Origin: Candidatus Tectimicrobiota bacterium | GTDB lineage: Bacteria; JACPUC01 | Direction of reading: 5' to 3' | Assembly (NCBI GenBank): GCA_016192455.1 | Contig: JACPUC010000008.1 | Span: 186,001-250,000 of the forward strand | DNA length: 64,000 nt | Shown here: positions 8,900-16,766 of the stretch, piece by piece | Layout of the letters: each line of letters begins with the position of its first letter | How positions within the stretch are numbered: position 1 is the stretch's first letter | Translations under genes and position numbers: made by a program | Notes under the pieces: model-generated | The model's input: the letters and a program-made list of their open reading frames with translations, nothing else | Databases searched by the model: none | Told to the model about the DNA's origin: nothing

Positions 8900-10801
8900 A
8901 TGTGCGGCATCTGCGGCTTCACGGAGCGAGAGGAGGCGACGCCGGCGCCGCGCCGGCTCGAGGCCATGGCCGCCTCGCTCCAGCACCGTGGACCCGACGC
9001 GCGCGCTGCGTGGTTCTCCGCCGATGAGCGCTGCGGCCTCGCCACCGCGCGGCTCTCGATCATCGACCTGCCGGGCGGAGCCCAGCCGATGCGCTCGGCG
9101 GACGGGCGGCACGTTCTGGTCTTCAACGGCGAGATCTACAACTTCCACTCCTTGCGCCGGGAGCTGGCGCAGCGGGGCCATCGCTTCCGCACCGCCTCCG
9201 ACACCGAGGTGCTCCTGGAGGCCTACCGCGCCTGGGGCCGCGCCTGCGTCCAGCGCCTGCGGGGCATGTTCGCCTTCGCCGTCTACGACAGCGAGCAGCG
9301 CCTCCTCTTCCTGGCGCGCGACCGGACCGGGATCAAGCCCCTCTACTACCACGCCGGGGTGAACGGCTTCTACTTCGCCTCCGAGATCAAGGCGCTGTTG
9401 ACCGTGCCGCACCTGCCGCGGCGCCTCAACTATGCGGCGCTGGGGGACTACTGCGTCCTTGGCTACCCCGTGGCGCCGGCAACCTTCTTCGCCGACATCC
9501 ATGAGCTGCCGCCGGGCGCCTGGCTGGAGGTGTCGCCGCGCGGCCTGACCCGGCGGACCTACTGGTCGTGGGAACGCCAGGCGGCGGCATGGGACGAAGA
9601 GACCGCCCTGGAGCATGTCGCCCAGGCCCTGACCTCCAGCCTGCGCGAGCACCTCATCGCGGATGTCCCCCTCGGCGCTTTCCTGAGCGGCGGGCTCGAC
9701 TCCTCCCTCCTTGCGGCGCTCATCGTGCGCGAGCTTGGACGCCCCCTCGAGACCTTCAACGTCGCCTTCAGCGAGGCGGGCTACGACGAGTCGCCATACG
9801 CCCGCCTGGTCGCCCGCCACCTCGGCACGCGGCACCACGAAATCGTCGTCGCGTCGGCGGCGGCGGACCTCTCGCTCCTCGACGAGGTGGCGCGCCAGTT
9901 CGACCAGCCGTTTGCCGACTCCTCGGCGATCCCCACCTACCTCATCTGCCGGGAAATCCGCCGCGCGGTCAAGGTGGCGCTGGCAGGCGACGGCGGCGAT
10001 GAGATGTTCGGCGGCTACGAGAAGTTCCGCTACGCCAATGCCATTCGCCGGCTGGGCAGGTTGCCCGGCTGGGGGATTGCGGCCGGCCGACGGGCGTCAC
10101 GCCTCGGCGCCACCCTGGCGCCGGCCCTCGTCCGCAAGACGCAACGCCTGCTGCGGGCGGCGGCGGCGCGCAACGGGAACCGCCTCCTGGCGCTCAACTG
10201 CTACACCTACCCGGAGCAGCTCGGGGAGGTCCTCGCCCCCCCCGTCATGGAGGAGCTGCGCCGCACCCCTCCCGCCTGCTTCAGCATGCACGCCTGCGCG
10301 GATGATCCCGGCGGCGCCGAGCTCCTCGATTGGACGATCCGCTACGAGCTGCCGGGCGACTACCTGCGCAAGGTTGACATGATGAGCAGCGCCCACGGCC
10401 TGGAGGTGCGCGAGCCGCTCCTCGGCGAAGCGGTCCTGGCTTGCGCTGCCAGGCTGCCGGAGCCGATGAAATACTCCCTTCGGCAAACCAAGGTGCTGCT
10501 CAGGAAACTCGCCGCCCGCTACCTGCCCAGAACGGTGGTGGAGAAACCAAAGGCGGGCTTCGGCATCCCGCTTGATGCTTGGCTGGGCCTCCAGGGACGC
10601 GAGGCGATGCAGGCGACGCTCTGCTCCTCCAAGGCGCGCCTCCGCGACCTCATTCGCCCCGACCACTTGGAACCTCTCCTGCAGGGATTCGTGACGCAGC
10701 GCTGGGCCAAGGCCCACCGCAGCCGCTTCCTCCTCTACCAGCAGGTCTACCTGCTCTGGAGTCTGGAGCGCTGGCTGGCAACCTGGAACCCGACGCTGTA
10801 A
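8900..10801 (+). CDS. asnB: Asparagine synthetase (glutamine-hydrolysing)
   Basis: The 633-residue product starts Met-Cys-Gly-Ile-Cys, so processing exposes Cys as the N-terminal nucleophile of a class II glutamine amidotransferase. The start is therefore fixed at 8900. The synthetase half holds the ATP pyrophosphatase loop LSGGLDSS near residue 260, then ALAGDGGDEMFGGYEK and VREPLL. It makes asparagine from aspartate, ATP and glutamine in the cytoplasm. In exopolysaccharide clusters such enzymes often act as amidotransferases that amidate a sugar acid or an amino-acid decoration. Its divergence from the EPS regulator operon fits that role. It is followed 76 bases later by a Wzy-like gene. 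Confidence 0.92.
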   Translation: MCGICGFTEREEATPAPRRLEAMAASLQHRGPDARAAWFSADERCGLATARLSIIDLPGGAQPMRSADGRHVLVFNGEIYNFHSLRRELAQRGHRFRTASDTEVLLEAYRAWGRACVQRLRGMFAFAVYDSEQRLLFLARDRTGIKPLYYHAGVNGFYFASEIKALLTVPHLPRRLNYAALGDYCVLGYPVAPATFFADIHELPPGAWLEVSPRGLTRRTYWSWERQAAAWDEETALEHVAQALTSSLREHLIADVPLGAFLSGGLDSSLLAALIVRELGRPLETFNVAFSEAGYDESPYARLVARHLGTRHHEIVVASAAADLSLLDEVARQFDQPFADSSAIPTYLICREIRRAVKVALAGDGGDEMFGGYEKFRYANAIRRLGRLPGWGIAAGRRASRLGATLAPALVRKTQRLLRAAAARNGNRLLALNCYTYPEQLGEVLAPPVMEELRRTPPACFSMHACADDPGGAELLDWTIRYELPGDYLRKVDMMSSAHGLEVREPLLGEAVLACAARLPEPMKYSLRQTKVLLRKLAARYLPRTVVEKPKAGFGIPLDAWLGLQGREAMQATLCSSKARLRDLIRPDHLEPLLQGFVTQRWAKAHRSRFLLYQQVYLLWSLERWLATWNPTL

Positions 10802-10877
10802 TGTTGCCTCGCAATGATGCGCTTACGAATGGGCGGCTTCCGATTGGGCCGCCGGGGGGCTGGGAGAGACGAACGCG

Positions 10878-12782
10878 ATGGGCAAACTGGCGCACGCCAT
10901 GGCCCAGGGTCTCCTGGCGCTTCTCCTGGTGGGGCCGTTCTTCGTCTTCTCGTGGCTGAATACCACCCTCTTCCTCTTCCCCAAGACCATTTTCGCGGTG
11001 CTGACGGGAACGTTGCTCGTGACGGTCGCCGCGCTTCGTTGGCTTACTGGCGCGCGGCGCCTCCGCCTGCCGGGGGGTACCGCCGGCATCGCCATGCTGG
11101 CCTTCGTCGGCCTCTTCCTCTGGTCCCTCCTGACCCTTCCCGGGGCGCACTTCCCCCACCAGGCTGTCGAGCACTCGCTGCTCCTGGGAGGGATGGGGCT
11201 CCTCTACCTGGCGCTGCGCCCCCTTCTGCGCACCCCAACGTGGCGCGCCATCCACAGTGGGCTCGTCGTCGCCGCCGCCTCCCTTACGGCGATCTACGCG
11301 ATCGTGCAGTTCTACGGGCTCGATCCGATCTTCTGCCAGCAAGCCGGCGACCTCACCTACACGTGCGTGCAATCCGCATCGAGCGGCAAGATCGTGGCGG
11401 GAGGATTCCTCGGCAACCCGAATTTCGTCGGCATGGCCTTGGTGCCGGCCTTCTTCCTCGCCCTCGCTGCCTTCAGCCGTTTCTACGGAGCCGAACGCAC
11501 GTGGCCCGCCCTCGGTTTCGCGCTGGCGGCGCTCTGCCTGCTCTTCGGCCTGCGGGCGAGCGAGAGCAGGATCGGCGGCGTGGCTCTGGTGGTCGGGCTT
11601 GTGGCAGTGGTCCTCCAGATTCTGGCGCTCCTCCTGCGGCGTCTGCGCCTCCTGCGCCTCCTGATCCTGGCGCAGGCCGGCGGCATCGTCGCGCTCATCG
11701 GCCTGAGCCTCTGGCTGAGCCTGGCTCCGCTCGCGCCGACGATGATCGCCAAGCTGGAGAACCTGAGCTCCGGCCGCCTCTTCGCGTGGCGCATTGCCGG
11801 CCGCATGATCGCTGCCAACCCGATCACGGGAATCGGCCTTGGCGGATACCCCTCCGAGTACTTCCGTGCGCGAGCTGAATTACTCAAGGAACCGGAGGAA
11901 GAGGTCTACAATCTCAACCTCTATCCTAGGAACTTGCAGCAGAAGCCCCATAACGACTATTTACAAATTGCCGGCGAACTAGGGCTACCGGGTTTGCTGC
12001 TGATGGTGGTACTGCTTGTAGCCCTTACTACTCTTGCCGCACATCAACTTTCGGTGGGCCTGCGACAGCTTGGCATCGGGGAGGCTGCCGGCAGGCTTCT
12101 AAACTTCCAAGCGTGGATGTCACTTATGATAGCGGGCGTCGCCCATTACCCCTTCCAGTTCCCGACGCTGGCGATCCTGACGCTCTTCACCACCGCCCTA
12201 GTGACTACTGGCGCCACAACTACCAACACCTCCGAGGCGGGGCAAACGTTGCCATCCTCGGGGAACCTTCGCGACGCGATGCCGGGCGCTCTGTGGCTGC
12301 GGAGAGGGATGCAAGCGGTGCTGTGCCTCCTCGCGGCAGTGTTCCTCTTCGCCACCGTCACCGTGTTCCGGGCCGACGTCGCTGTGGAGAGGGGACGCAG
12401 GCTCTTGCTCAGTTACCGCCAACAGCTCCACGCGGTCGGCGACGATCTTGGGGCTGTTGACCGGGCGGCGCTCCTCCAGGCCCGCGAACGATTCAACGCC
12501 TCGCTCCGCCTCTACCCGTGGTCTGGCCGCGCCTGGTACTTCCTCGGCAACACCCACCTCCTGGAGCGCGCGCCCGACAAGGCCATGGCCTCCTTCCTGC
12601 GCGGGCTGCTCGATGAGCGCACCGAATCCCTCCACTACGCCGTGGCCGTGGCCGCCCATGGGCGCGGCTACCTGGCGCGCGCGCTTCGCGAGTACGCGCG
12701 CCTCCTGGAATTCGCCCCCCACGCCGCCAGGTACGGCCAGATGCTGACGACCGTCCTGGCCGTGCCCGAGCGTCTCCTCTGA
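10878..12782 (+). CDS. O-antigen ligase/Wzy-like membrane protein with TPR tail
   Basis: The 634-residue polytopic protein has roughly ten to twelve hydrophobic segments and the Wzy_C/WaaL landmarks: GNPNFVGMALVPAF, RLFAWRIAGRMIAANPITGIGLGGY and KPHNDYLQIAGELGLPGLLL. The last 100 residues are soluble and TPR-like (AREARFxASLRLYPWSGRAWYFLGN type repeats). Enzymes of this family polymerise lipid-linked repeat units or ligate finished glycan to lipid A or protein in the periplasm. It lies between asnB and a methyltransferase, 16 bases from the latter. Polymerase and ligase cannot be told apart from sequence alone. Confidence 0.85.
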   Translation: MGKLAHAMAQGLLALLLVGPFFVFSWLNTTLFLFPKTIFAVLTGTLLVTVAALRWLTGARRLRLPGGTAGIAMLAFVGLFLWSLLTLPGAHFPHQAVEHSLLLGGMGLLYLALRPLLRTPTWRAIHSGLVVAAASLTAIYAIVQFYGLDPIFCQQAGDLTYTCVQSASSGKIVAGGFLGNPNFVGMALVPAFFLALAAFSRFYGAERTWPALGFALAALCLLFGLRASESRIGGVALVVGLVAVVLQILALLLRRLRLLRLLILAQAGGIVALIGLSLWLSLAPLAPTMIAKLENLSSGRLFAWRIAGRMIAANPITGIGLGGYPSEYFRARAELLKEPEEEVYNLNLYPRNLQQKPHNDYLQIAGELGLPGLLLMVVLLVALTTLAAHQLSVGLRQLGIGEAAGRLLNFQAWMSLMIAGVAHYPFQFPTLAILTLFTTALVTTGATTTNTSEAGQTLPSSGNLRDAMPGALWLRRGMQAVLCLLAAVFLFATVTVFRADVAVERGRRLLLSYRQQLHAVGDDLGAVDRAALLQARERFNASLRLYPWSGRAWYFLGNTHLLERAPDKAMASFLRGLLDERTESLHYAVAVAAHGRGYLARALREYARLLEFAPHAARYGQMLTTVLAVPERLL

Positions 12783-12798
12783 GAGGATCGAAGGAACC

Positions 12799-13638
12799 AT
12801 GAAGCCGCAAACCTTCAAGCAGGCCTGCGTCAACTGGACCTACGAGCCCGGCGCCTATGCGGCCTTCCTCGAGGAGGCCTGGCCGCTCATCGACAAGGTG
12901 CCCGGCCGCCTCGGCCAGATCGAGGCCTTCTTCCTCTACCAATCTGCGCGCTCGCTGCGGTCGCAGACGCGTGGCATCGATCTCCTCCCGGCGCATGCCG
13001 TCCTAGAGATCGGCAGCTTCCGCGGCCGCTCCAGCGTCGCCCTCGGTCTGGGGCTGCAACGCAACCCGGAAGGTGGGTTCCGCCTCTACTGCCTGGACCC
13101 CTTCTTCGATGAACAGCTTGCCGAGGGGTTCCTGGCGGAGTTCCGGCGCAACATCGCCGCCGCCGGCCTGACGGACATCGTCGAGTGCATTCCCAGCACC
13201 AGCAAGGAGGCGGTGCAGCGCTGGCCCCTCAGCCGCCCCCTCGCCATGTTGTGGATCGACGGCAACCACGAGTACGAGCACGTGCGCGACGATCTCCTCT
13301 GCTGGCTCCCCTTCCTCAACCCAGGGGGGATCGTCGCCTTCCACGACTGGTACCTCCTCGGCGTGCGCGAGGCGCTCCTGCGCCACTTTTTCCCCAACCC
13401 CTGCCTGCAGGAGGTGGCGGTGATCGACTACAACTTGGTGGCGGCACGCAAGGTGGATGCCCCGCCCACCTGCGAGCAGCGGGCCACCAAGAAGCGGATG
13501 GAGTGGGCCCTGCGCACCGGCTCGACCAGCCCCTGGCTGGCGCTCCTGGCGATGACCTACGAGGTGCTGAGCCGCCCCTTCGGGAACCTGCACCATTTCT
13601 TCCGGGAAACTATTTCAGTGACACGCCAGCGCTCGTAG
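12799..13638 (+). CDS. Class I SAM methyltransferase (Methyltransf_24 type)
   Basis: The 279-residue product carries LEIGSFRGRSSVAL (SAM motif I, near residue 69), LYCLDPFFDE (acidic strand 2), then MLWIDGNHEYEHVRDDLLCWLPFLNPGGIVAFHDW. The WIDGxHxYexvxxDl stretch is typical of the Methyltransf_24 or cephalosporin-hydroxylase-like group common in glycan loci. The start is the ATG after GAAGGAACC. It is the third gene of the rightward asnB unit. The substrate is probably a sugar or glycan-linked group. Confidence 0.85.
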   Translation: MKPQTFKQACVNWTYEPGAYAAFLEEAWPLIDKVPGRLGQIEAFFLYQSARSLRSQTRGIDLLPAHAVLEIGSFRGRSSVALGLGLQRNPEGGFRLYCLDPFFDEQLAEGFLAEFRRNIAAAGLTDIVECIPSTSKEAVQRWPLSRPLAMLWIDGNHEYEHVRDDLLCWLPFLNPGGIVAFHDWYLLGVREALLRHFFPNPCLQEVAVIDYNLVAARKVDAPPTCEQRATKKRMEWALRTGSTSPWLALLAMTYEVLSRPFGNLHHFFRETISVTRQRS

Positions 13639-13870
13639 CCGGAGTCCGCATCCTCTCCGGCGAACCGGCCTGCTGCACAGGGGACGGCTTGGAAGCCGCG
13701 AGCGGGGCTATGTAACAATGAGCTGAGGTGGATTTGCGAGGTCCGAGCCGATGAAGAGACCAATCTGCAAAGCATAAAAGCTACCCGCAAGCGAATACTA
13801 ACCTTACGTCAGTTCCACGTCTTCCACCTTCTTGCACGAAATCATTGGCACAATCGTGCTTAAGTTATAC

Positions 13871-14848
13871 CTAGCAACCTACTACTCTAACTTGCTCGCC
13901 ACTGCGACGTATTGAGGTCTCTCGCTCGGAAAGTAGGGGTGAAAGCCCAGCACACGTTCTGCAAATCGGCTCGGTATAGTTGCCGAGAAAGATCTCACGT
14001 CGATGGCTCAAACTCAGTTTCCAAAGTTGAATAAAATCCTGGTCGTTAATGTTTCCATAAATATACTCAGCAAGAAAATCCTCGCAACAAATAATCAAAT
14101 CACCATCGAAGGTCAACGTTGCTCGACGACTACGAAAGCAACCAGTCTTTGACATATACGCAATCCTGTCATCATCTATGAGACCACCTCGACTTGATAA
14201 GACTCTGCTCGCAGAGGTCCAATTTACAATGTTTATTTTCTCTCCAAGATTTGGGTGCTTATCGATCAGGCGACTAAGTTCCTGAATCGCCGCTGAGGGG
14301 GTGGGGTCATGCTGAGAAATCAGGAATATATCAACACCCGCCTCGACCAACTGGTAGAAACGATCAACGCTCAAGAAATCTGCGTTTGTGTTAATAAGGA
14401 TGATCGAACTTGGTAGGACCTTCCGTGCGTATTGGACAAATTGATCAATTCGTTCATCAAGTAGCGGTTCGCCGTAAAAGTTTGGAATTATATATCCTCT
14501 ATATTTGTAGAGCGCGAGCTCGTCGATCAGCTTCTTATACAGAGACAAATCAAGAAATCCTTTGGGTCTTGCCTGGTGAACATTTGGACAATAGGAACAG
14601 CGCCGGTTGCAGAGGGAGTTCATTTCGAACTCTACGGCGAGCGGCAGGCGATGCTTGAGCAGCACATCCCAATAGAGTCGACGAAATCGTCGATTCTGGA
14701 CCCATTCGAATGGGTCTTTCCCCTTCGGACATCCTCCAGCTATCGCCACAAATTCTTCGAGAACGCTTCGTAGTATCTTATATCTTATCAAATACGGATA
14801 AGCCCAACGAAAAATAATTCTACCAGGTTTCTTTACGAACTGATGCAT
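13871..14848 (-). CDS. Radical SAM/SPASM protein, AT-rich gene
   Basis: The 325-residue product has the radical SAM cluster ligands CNRRCSYC (Cys80, 84, 87) in FEMNSLCNRRCSYCP. A C-terminal SPASM-like region holds CCEDF and CRTCAG for auxiliary iron-sulfur ligation. Enzymes of this kind modify peptides, sugars or alcohols by hydrogen abstraction. The gene is on the opposite strand to both flanking operons. Its codons are clearly richer in A and T than those of every neighbour in the locus, which suggests recent acquisition. It ends convergently with the methyltransferase gene at 13638. The substrate is unknown. Confidence 0.85.
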   Translation of the reverse strand: MHQFVKKPGRIIFRWAYPYLIRYKILRSVLEEFVAIAGGCPKGKDPFEWVQNRRFRRLYWDVLLKHRLPLAVEFEMNSLCNRRCSYCPNVHQARPKGFLDLSLYKKLIDELALYKYRGYIIPNFYGEPLLDERIDQFVQYARKVLPSSIILINTNADFLSVDRFYQLVEAGVDIFLISQHDPTPSAAIQELSRLIDKHPNLGEKINIVNWTSASRVLSSRGGLIDDDRIAYMSKTGCFRSRRATLTFDGDLIICCEDFLAEYIYGNINDQDFIQLWKLSLSHRREIFLGNYTEPICRTCAGLSPLLSERETSIRRSGEQVRVVGC

Positions 14849-15578
14849 TGTCCCGTCTCTTATGCCTACATTTAAGCTAAGCCTTTGCGGCAGCTTTCGA
14901 TTGTCGCGTTTCTGGTAGGCGATTGTCGTTCACGCTTAGATCATCTTGCCCACCACGAGGGCGGTTGAGGCAAAAACACCCTCGCCCCGCGTCCATCGGT
15001 GGCGTTGTGCTCTCATTGTATGGGGTGATGCAGCATCTGAGTCAAGCAGAATTCTTTTTCCCCTCATGAGGTGCAACTCTCCTCACCTGTTCGTTGCAGG
15101 TGAGTCAGGGGCGCCCCCGTTGCGATCTCACCCGCCACCTCCCCAGCCCCATCACCCGAGCAGGCGCGGCAGAATTTGCCGGGGAGCTGCGGCGCCGAGC
15201 ACGCTTTGCCGCCTCTCCTACGCAAGCCGTCCCCCTCTCCTCATCCTGGGGACGATGATAGGAACGGTCCCGAGATCTCTTCCTCCAGACACCCAGCCCC
15301 TTCTCAAGTCCGCGCTTGACCGCGCTCTCGCGCTGAACACCCTGCGAGGTCAGGGCAAGGAGGGGGGAAGCCACCCGTCACCTGTCGGCTTGGAACCAAC
15401 CTTGCATGACGCCACGTCGAACGACGCGCCACCTGGTGTGACGCATGGCGCATCGCGCCTCCGCTGCCGCGAAGCAAGGGAGAGCTACGCTCTCTCATAG
15501 GATCATAGGATAATGACAGCGCCTCGTCAGGGCTGGCGGCTGGCGCTTCAGCTTCTTTGACGCGGGGTGAATGACAGG
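14849..15578. other. Intergenic region with paired CGATTGTCG repeats
   Basis: About 730 bases separate the AT-rich radical SAM gene from the rightward operon. CGATTGTCG occurs twice, at 14898-14906 and 14920-14928, 22 bases apart (two helical turns), upstream of the leftward gene. The rest is GC-rich with Pro/Arg-rich frames lacking start signals. No gene is supported. Confidence 0.35.
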
Positions 15579-16766
15579 ATGGTCCCTGATCCTTTCCGGC
15601 TCGATTCAGAGAGCCGCCTCTTCCTGCACCTCCTCCGCGGGGCCCCGCCGCCGGATGGGCCCGCCGTGCGCCACCTTGACTGGCGGCGCTTCCTGCTGCG
15701 CGCCTCGGGGGGCCGCGTCCTCTACGCAGTGGCGCGAACCTTGCGGGATGAGGCCCCCGCACTCGTGCCACCGCCGGTGAAGCCGACGCTGGCGCGCATC
15801 GTCGACGAGGGAGACCATCGGCGCTTGCAGCTTCAGCGCACGCTGGAACATATCCGCCGGCGCCTCGACGGCCGCTTTCCGTACCTCGTCGCCAAGACCG
15901 CCCGGCCGTACCCGTACATCACCTTCGATGTGGACCTCCTCGTGTTGCCGGAGGACTACAACGCGGTGGCCCGCTGCCTCACCGAGGGGGGCGGCCGCAT
16001 GCAAGCCTACGCTCCCAAGAAGCAGCACGACCTCCTCGTCCCCGGCCTCCTGCGCATTGATCTGCATCATGACTTCTGCTGGCAAGGCTCCCACTTCGTG
16101 GATGCCGAGTTCGTCTGGTCCGAGAGCACGACGACCATCATCGAAGACATTCCCTCGCCCACGCCGAACGCGACCGTCGAGTGGGCGCTCGTGGCGCTCA
16201 ACTTGCTCTACGAACGCACCTACCTCCCCTGGCTCGACTACCTCGCGCTGCAGGCATGGGAGCAGCGCGGCTCGCCGCGCGCCGTCTCCACAGAGGAAAA
16301 CAATGGAGCGCCTCTGCCGGCCCTCGCCCAAGCCGGTGGGCCTTCACCCCAGGCCGGGATCGAGGGGGGTGTGCACCACGCCATGATCTCCAGCCAGGCC
16401 CGACTCCATGGGTGGATCGAGGGCCTCTCCCTCCTGCGCTCGCTGCTGCACGCGGTGACTGCGGCGTGCGCGCTCGCCTGGCCGTCCGACGCCGCGTCCA
16501 CTCCGTCGCCCCGGAGAGTCCCCAGCCCAGCCGGGGGCGACCGCTCGATCCTAGCTGCCCAGCCTGGCTACGCCTGTCTGCCGCTGATCTTCAGCGCCTC
16601 GATGATCGCCAGGCTCTACGCGGAGGGCTGGCGGCGCCGGCGCTCCCTCCCCTGCCACGACCTCGCCTACGCGGCGTTCGCCAAGGCACGCTATCATTTG
16701 ACGCGGGGCCAGCGCTTCCCAATCTACGGCCACTGGTTTGACCTCGGAGAGGTACCCTGCCGATGA
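15579..16766 (+). CDS. Nucleotidyltransferase-like protein (PF14907 type)
   Basis: The 395-residue product has a FDVDLLVLPEDY strand (near residue 115), where paired Asp residues match the metal-binding DxD of pol-beta-type nucleotidyltransferases. RIDLHHDFCW follows about 45 residues later. This combination is typical of the uncharacterised nucleotidyltransferase family found in polysaccharide loci. The ATG at 15579 is preferred; GTG at 15567 is in frame. Its stop overlaps the next start as ATGA, so it begins the tightly coupled operon 15.6-23.8 kb. Biochemical function in this family is not established. Confidence 0.7.
   Translation: MVPDPFRLDSESRLFLHLLRGAPPPDGPAVRHLDWRRFLLRASGGRVLYAVARTLRDEAPALVPPPVKPTLARIVDEGDHRRLQLQRTLEHIRRRLDGRFPYLVAKTARPYPYITFDVDLLVLPEDYNAVARCLTEGGGRMQAYAPKKQHDLLVPGLLRIDLHHDFCWQGSHFVDAEFVWSESTTTIIEDIPSPTPNATVEWALVALNLLYERTYLPWLDYLALQAWEQRGSPRAVSTEENNGAPLPALAQAGGPSPQAGIEGGVHHAMISSQARLHGWIEGLSLLRSLLHAVTAACALAWPSDAASTPSPRRVPSPAGGDRSILAAQPGYACLPLIFSASMIARLYAEGWRRRRSLPCHDLAYAAFAKARYHLTRGQRFPIYGHWFDLGEVPCR

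Noticed and set aside
14946-15500. 184-codon frame upstream of the rightward operon
   Set aside because: Pro/Ser/Arg-rich, no ribosome binding site, no recognised family.
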